Part shown: positions 60,053 to 64,000 of the stretch, piece after piece
Layout: the number at the start of each line of letters is the position of its first letter
How positions within the stretch are numbered: position 1 is the stretch's first letter
Notes under the pieces: generated by a model
What the model saw: only the letters and a program-made list of their open reading frames with translations
Database searches by the model: none
What the model was told of the DNA's origin: nothing
Position numbers and translations under genes: made by a program
DNA from: Lachnospiraceae bacterium
GTDB taxonomy: Bacteria > Bacillota > Clostridia > Lachnospirales > Lachnospiraceae
Direction: 5' to 3'
Assembly (NCBI GenBank): GCA_910576335.1
Contig: CAJTIU010000016.1
Span: 43,517 to 107,516, forward strand
DNA: 64,000 nucleotides

Positions 60053-61372
60053 TTGAATAAAGAAGGAAAGCTGAATAAAAAATTTCTCCTGTGCGGGGTG
60101 GCGGTACTTGCCGTGGTTCTCGTGGCAGTGATCATTGCCTTAACGGGGAAAAAAGAAGAAAAGAAGGAAGAAGTGAAGGACTTCGGGCCTCCCATCAATA
60201 ACCCGGATATCCGGGTACTGATCATGACAAATGATTTTGCAGACATTACGCACCCGGTCATGGAAGTATCCGCGGCGGGGGGAATGGAGATTACATACGG
60301 GGAGGAAAAGAGCGAGACAGAGCCGGGGAAAAAGGAAAGCTTTGCCCCGGACGACCCGAGATTCGGTAAGGAGGATGAAAACGTCAGCATCCGCATTCGT
60401 GCAAAGGACGATGGGGAGATTACGCTTCACAGCATTCAGAGAGCCTATGGGACGCCTTCCTATGCGGGGATTATCGAGCTTCGGAGTACGGAGGAGGGGA
60501 TCGTGGTGATCAACGAGCTTCCCCTGGAAAAATATCTGTGTAAGGTTGTGCCCAGTGAGATGCCCTTCTACTATGAGCCGGAGGCGCTCAAGGCCCAGGC
60601 AGTGTGCGCGCGGAACTATGCCTACCAGCAGACACAGCAGGAAGCTTACCCTGAGTATGAGGCACAGATCAATGACAGCACCCGCTACCAGGTATACGGA
60701 AACTGTCAGGAGGACGAGGTGACGAACAAGGCAGTAAAGGAGACGGAAAACCAGGTCATCCGCTTTGAGGGCGAGCTGATTGAGACATTTTTCTTCTCCA
60801 CATCCTGCGGGCATACGGCAGGCCTGGAAGCGTGGGGGACAGAAGACAATGCGGCCAGTCGTTATCTGAAGTCTGTAGAAGTAAAGGATGAGGACGGGGA
60901 CTATGAGGCACAGCTTCCGTGGTACAAGTGGGAGATTAAGATGCCCGCTGACCTTCTGTCCGGTCTCATAAGCACCAATACAGAGACAGAGATTGGAACA
61001 CTTCAGGACATTGAGATTACGAAGACCGGAGAGGGCGGCATTGCCCTTCAGATCAAGGCCACAGGCGACAAAGGAACCGTGACGGTTGACACGGAGAATA
61101 AGATCCGGAAAGCTCTCGGCGGCAGCGGTTTCGAGATCACGAAGCAGGACGGCACGGCAGAGCCGGGTTCCGCACTTCTTCCCAGCGCATTTTTTACGAT
61201 AAAGAAGGAAGGAGATACCTTTGTGATTTCCGGAGGGGGCTTAGGTCACGGAATCGGAATGAGCCAGAACGGCGCTAACGAGATGGCGAAAAAGGGCCGG
61301 GATTACAAGGAGATTCTGTCACTCTTCTTTCAGGGGGTAACAGTGGGGGACGAGGATCCCGGGCAGCCGTAA
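60053..61372 (+). CDS. SpoIID/LytB-family membrane-anchored wall enzyme
   Basis: 439 residues from TTG 60053 (GGAGGAG ten bases before; no better ATG). One N-terminal membrane helix (~10-32), then an acidic linker and the SpoIID domain: VVPSEMPFYY with the conserved Glu (~residue 167), EALKAQAVCARNYA, FFFSTSCGHTAG and GGGLGHGIGMSQNGA (~396-410). SpoIID is a lytic transglycosylase acting on peptidoglycan; non-sporulation LytB relatives enhance amidases. The gene is next to a glycosyltransferase, so a general wall role is as likely as a sporulation one. Confidence 0.85.
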   Translation: MNKEGKLNKKFLLCGVAVLAVVLVAVIIALTGKKEEKKEEVKDFGPPINNPDIRVLIMTNDFADITHPVMEVSAAGGMEITYGEEKSETEPGKKESFAPDDPRFGKEDENVSIRIRAKDDGEITLHSIQRAYGTPSYAGIIELRSTEEGIVVINELPLEKYLCKVVPSEMPFYYEPEALKAQAVCARNYAYQQTQQEAYPEYEAQINDSTRYQVYGNCQEDEVTNKAVKETENQVIRFEGELIETFFFSTSCGHTAGLEAWGTEDNAASRYLKSVEVKDEDGDYEAQLPWYKWEIKMPADLLSGLISTNTETEIGTLQDIEITKTGEGGIALQIKATGDKGTVTVDTENKIRKALGGSGFEITKQDGTAEPGSALLPSAFFTIKKEGDTFVISGGGLGHGIGMSQNGANEMAKKGRDYKEILSLFFQGVTVGDEDPGQP

Positions 61373-61396
61373 TTGTGGCAAATGGAGGAAGGAATC

Positions 61397-62434
61397 ATGT
61401 TTACATTTGTAGTTACGTGTTATAATCAGGCGGATGTTGTGAGATATGCGCTGGAGAGTATCAGATATCAGATTGAACAATATGGAGAAGGACAGAGTTT
61501 CCAGCTCGTTGTTACAGATGACGGATCCACGGACAAAAGCGTGGGGGTCATAGACCAGTGGATTGCGGGAAATAAGGGGCTGTTTGCAAAGACAGACCGG
61601 CTTTTCAGAAAGGAAAATGCGGGGATCTGCAGGAATTACGTGGATGCCCTGAAGAGGGTGGCAGGAGAGAGGTTCCTTGTGCTGAACGGGGACGACCTGC
61701 TTGCCCCTTTTAATGTATTTGAGATTACGGATCTGTTGGACAAATACGATTTGGTGTGCACTGCCTTTATAAAATTTACGGGTAAGGGAGACATGATACG
61801 GTCATACGGAACCTATCTGGAGGTAGTGCTGCAAAATTACATGAAAGGAAAGGTTCTGCGCAGGGCCGTCAGGCTCGGCTGCCCGGTTATGGGCACGGCG
61901 GTATATAGAAAGGAGCTGCTGACAAAGGAAGTATTTGACTTTATCCTGCAGTACCGGACCGTGAATGACAGGGCATGCTTTCAGAAGATCGTGGATGACC
62001 ATGAAGGAATCCGGGTATGCTATGTGAACCGTCCGTTTGTCATGTACCGGATATCGGAGCATTCCATTTCCAACTTTAACAGCCCAACCAGGAAGCTGCA
62101 CAACCAGGAGGTGGGGATGCTTTGCAGGGCAGAGATGGAAGGGGAGAAGCAGGGATTCATGAGGGTCGTGCTAAAGCTTCAAGAAAAATCTGCGGCTGTG
62201 CGGTCACATGCCAATTATTTTGTAAGGTTTTTCAGATTCTTCTCACCCTATTATTTCATCATGCTGTGGATTACCATTCTTCATTATCCGCAGATACGGA
62301 AAATGGAGAGGCAGCTGATTGACAGCTACTGGCTGGACTGCCGGGAGCATTACAGGAGGATCAGAGTCTGGATTCACAAGGAGGCAAAGATGAGGCACCG
62401 GCATGAAAAGGGCAGTACTAGCGGAAAGGAATAA
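61397..62434 (+). CDS. GT2 family glycosyltransferase
   Basis: 345 residues from ATG 61397 with GGAGGAAGG just before (an upstream in-frame TTG at 61373 directly after the SpoIID stop is less likely). GT-A motifs FVVTCYNQADVV, VVTDDGSTDKS and LNGDDLLAP. The region SEHSISNFNSP and a basic, partly hydrophobic C-terminus (residues ~270-300, FFSPYYFIMLWI) could associate with the membrane. Probably a surface glycan transferase, 24 bp after the SpoIID-like gene and likely co-transcribed. Confidence 0.8.
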   Translation: MFTFVVTCYNQADVVRYALESIRYQIEQYGEGQSFQLVVTDDGSTDKSVGVIDQWIAGNKGLFAKTDRLFRKENAGICRNYVDALKRVAGERFLVLNGDDLLAPFNVFEITDLLDKYDLVCTAFIKFTGKGDMIRSYGTYLEVVLQNYMKGKVLRRAVRLGCPVMGTAVYRKELLTKEVFDFILQYRTVNDRACFQKIVDDHEGIRVCYVNRPFVMYRISEHSISNFNSPTRKLHNQEVGMLCRAEMEGEKQGFMRVVLKLQEKSAAVRSHANYFVRFFRFFSPYYFIMLWITILHYPQIRKMERQLIDSYWLDCREHYRRIRVWIHKEAKMRHRHEKGSTSGKE

Positions 62435-62532
62435 ACCAGAAGGAGATTATTTAGTTATACTCACGGCAGATTTATCTGGCGCGCAGTATACATTTAGAAG
62501 AAAGATTTCGGACAGAAAGGCGGAGAGAACAG

Positions 62533-62712
62533 ATGGAATTTAAATCATGCAAGTACGTGGTTGAACGGATTGACGGAGATTATGCTATGCTGCGTAATCT
62601 GGAGGAGCCGGACAGTGAATGGAAGCAGGTGGCCCGGGCGCTTCTTCCGGATGAGATTATGGAAGGGACAAAGCTTTTGTATGAGCTTTTGCAATATTCG
62701 GTAATCAGATGA
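62533..62712 (+). CDS. DUF3006-type small protein
   Basis: 59 residues: begins MEFKSCKYVVERIDGDYAML, the DUF3006 signature (a short beta-rich protein starting with YxVDRIEGDxAV), then an acidic middle and ARALLPDEIMEGTKL. Too small for the usual gene-length cut-off but has GGAGAG before the ATG and overlaps the next gene by ATGA, so it is translated. The family's role is unknown; it commonly sits beside membrane or secreted-protein genes. Confidence 0.7.
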   Translation: MEFKSCKYVVERIDGDYAMLRNLEEPDSEWKQVARALLPDEIMEGTKLLYELLQYSVIR

Positions 62713-63578
62713 GCAGGGAGATAAAAAGCTATGCCTGTATCTTTGCCGCAGGCTGCCTGTGGGGGACGATCGGGCTGTTTGTAAAGCTGATGCAGGGATA
62801 CGGATCCAGTTCTTCGTACACGAGCTTCCTGCGTATGGCGCTGGGACTGGTATTTCTTGTGATCATTACGCTGATTAAGGACGGGCCAAAAGCATTTATT
62901 GTGAGCAGAAATACCCTGGTTTCCTGCGTCCTTCTGGGATTTGTATGTCAGGCAGTCTATAATGTGGTATACAGCAGCGCGGTAAATACAATCGGGATGT
63001 CCCTTAGTGCCGTGCTGCTGTATACAGCGCCGGTATTTACCTGTATTACTTCATTTTTATTTTTTAAGGAAAAGATTGGAAGGCGCAAGCTTCTGGCACT
63101 TGGGGTTAATATTGCAGGCTGCATCCTGACTGTGACAGGAGGACGTTTTGAGGGACTGTCCTTTGCGGCTTCGGGGCTGCTGTTCGGGATTGCATCCGGC
63201 TTCTGCTATTCCCTGACTGCCATCTTCGGAAGGCTGGCGGCAGATGAAGGTTCTCCTTTTGCGGTGTCTGCCTATAATTTTTTATTTGCCACGTTGTTTC
63301 TGTCGGTACTGCATCCGTGGGCATCTGTAGAAAATCCGCTTTATCCGCCCCTTTTATTGACAGGAGCAGGATTCGCCCTGGTTCCCACTGCACTTGCATA
63401 CATTTTGTATTTCAAGGGACTGAAAGGGATTACGGAGAGCAGTAAGGTGCCGGTTGTGGCTTCCATTGAGACGGTGGCCGCTGCGGTGATCGGAACCGCC
63501 GTATTCCATGAGAACCTGCAGGCGGGAAATGTGGCGGGGATTCTGTGCGTATTGCTGTCGATTGCTTTGATGAGATGA
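62709..63578 (+). CDS. EamA/DMT-family transporter
   Basis: 289 residues with ten membrane helices in two EamA repeats (GCLWGTIGLFVKLMQGYGSS in the first; FGIASGFCYSLTAIFGRLAA in the second). Members export or import amino acids, nucleobases or other small metabolites. ATGA overlap with the DUF3006 gene implies a two-gene operon. Ends before a strong terminator at 63706. Substrate not predictable. Confidence 0.85.
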   Translation: MSREIKSYACIFAAGCLWGTIGLFVKLMQGYGSSSSYTSFLRMALGLVFLVIITLIKDGPKAFIVSRNTLVSCVLLGFVCQAVYNVVYSSAVNTIGMSLSAVLLYTAPVFTCITSFLFFKEKIGRRKLLALGVNIAGCILTVTGGRFEGLSFAASGLLFGIASGFCYSLTAIFGRLAADEGSPFAVSAYNFLFATLFLSVLHPWASVENPLYPPLLLTGAGFALVPTALAYILYFKGLKGITESSKVPVVASIETVAAAVIGTAVFHENLQAGNVAGILCVLLSIALMR

Positions 63579-63705
63579 CTTGTTTCTGTTGTAATTAAGT
63601 TACGGATTCCCAAAAGTCTGCACCGGCAACTTTCCGAACAGTCCAAACGGTAGTTGACGTTATGGGAATTAAAATTAGCCGTGAACGGCACCGCTCGGGT
63701 GCGAA

Positions 63706-63731
63706 GAATGCGCGGAGCGCATTCTTTTTTT
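63706..63731 (+). terminator. Rho-independent terminator
   Basis: GAATGCGC (63706-63713), loop GGA, GCGCATTC (63717-63724), then TTTTTTT. Ends the EamA operon about 130 bp after its stop. Confidence 0.85.
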
Positions 63732-64000
63732 AACTGAGGTTGAAAAAGCAGAATGGGAGACAGCAAAGAGGAGGAAGGAACTGAGGATTCAGCGCCAGAA
63801 AGAAGGAGCTTAATCAATGGAAATCCGTTTTGTGTGGTGGATTTGTATCATCAGTAAGAGAAGCAATGTTAACAACTTAATCAAAGCAACCACAATATAT
63901 AGTGTTTGTCATTCTAAAATTTATATCATCTTTTCATCGGCACAGGATTTTTCTGTGCCTTCTTTGTAGTTTCTCCTAATGAGCAAGTACAAAATATTGC
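63732..64000. other. Intergenic window end, with a small hairpin
   Basis: No gene recognised. GGCACAG (about 63939) and CTGTGCC (about 63953) form a stem with loop GATTTTT followed by TTCTTTG, a possible terminator for a transcript starting nearby. Confidence 0.4.

Overview
The window looks like a chromosome segment of a gut-type Lachnospiraceae bacterium (Clostridia). This is inferred from the moderate-GC coding sequence, strong AGGAGG-type ribosome sites, lipobox lipoproteins, and giant secreted proteins built of FIVAR, F5/8-like and lysine-rich Ig-like (Big_2) modules. No rRNA or tRNA gene was seen, so genus and species are not assigned. The overall theme is a cell-surface and exopolysaccharide region with a foreign AT-rich island inside it.

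Positions 1-20,640: a small lipoprotein is followed by a tandem duplicated two-gene cassette. Each cassette encodes a sugar-type ABC solute-binding lipoprotein (457 aa; the two differ at 7 residues) and a giant secreted protein (2928 and 2387 aa) with a large N-terminal DUF5695-like region. Both cassettes have matching promoters (TTGCAA, 17 bp, TATAWA) and two LacI-type TTAAACGWTTAA operators, one upstream and one deep in the leader. No permease or ATPase gene accompanies them.

Positions 20,766-41,776: an exopolysaccharide locus with a Gram-positive Pel-like core: an epimerase-like domain fused to PelD, then PelE, a polytopic membrane protein, a DUF2194-like extracytoplasmic protein, PelF and PelG. 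After these come DUF2304, GT4 and GT2 genes, two convergent DUF4832-type proteins, a GT2/pyruvyl-transferase fusion, an F420-dehydrogenase-beta-like Fe-S protein and an ABC exporter. The likely logic is c-di-GMP control through PelD, chain synthesis by PelF, export by PelG, and tailoring by the downstream genes.

Positions 41,777-45,343: repeat-rich DNA (a 181-bp hairpin, a 267-bp MITE-like element and a 124-bp hairpin) with two glycosyltransferases and a GNAT acetyltransferase.

Positions 45,340-51,140: an AT-rich island with a Fic remnant and an IetAS-like ATPase/subtilase defence module. The protease gene has been broken by an IS1182-type insertion with an 8-bp target duplication and by a 1-base frameshift. 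The ATPase gene is preceded by five GAACGAWT iterons spaced 20-21 bp. The IS transposase itself carries a stop at the position expected for its catalytic Glu.

Positions 51,495-64,000: a UDP-sugar dehydrogenase, two convergent AAA-ATPase-like proteins (one with a PD-(D/E)XK domain), a type I toxin/antisense RNA module between inverted 37-bp repeats, a GH127-type arabinofuranosidase, a small secreted protein, a SpoIID-family protein, a GT2, a DUF3006 protein and an EamA transporter.

Two dispersed repeat families punctuate the window. One is a 34-bp palindrome with arms GGGGACGGGG(C/T)A(T/A)TTTT at gene 3' ends. The other begins and ends with GTTACTATTC/GAATAGTAAC.
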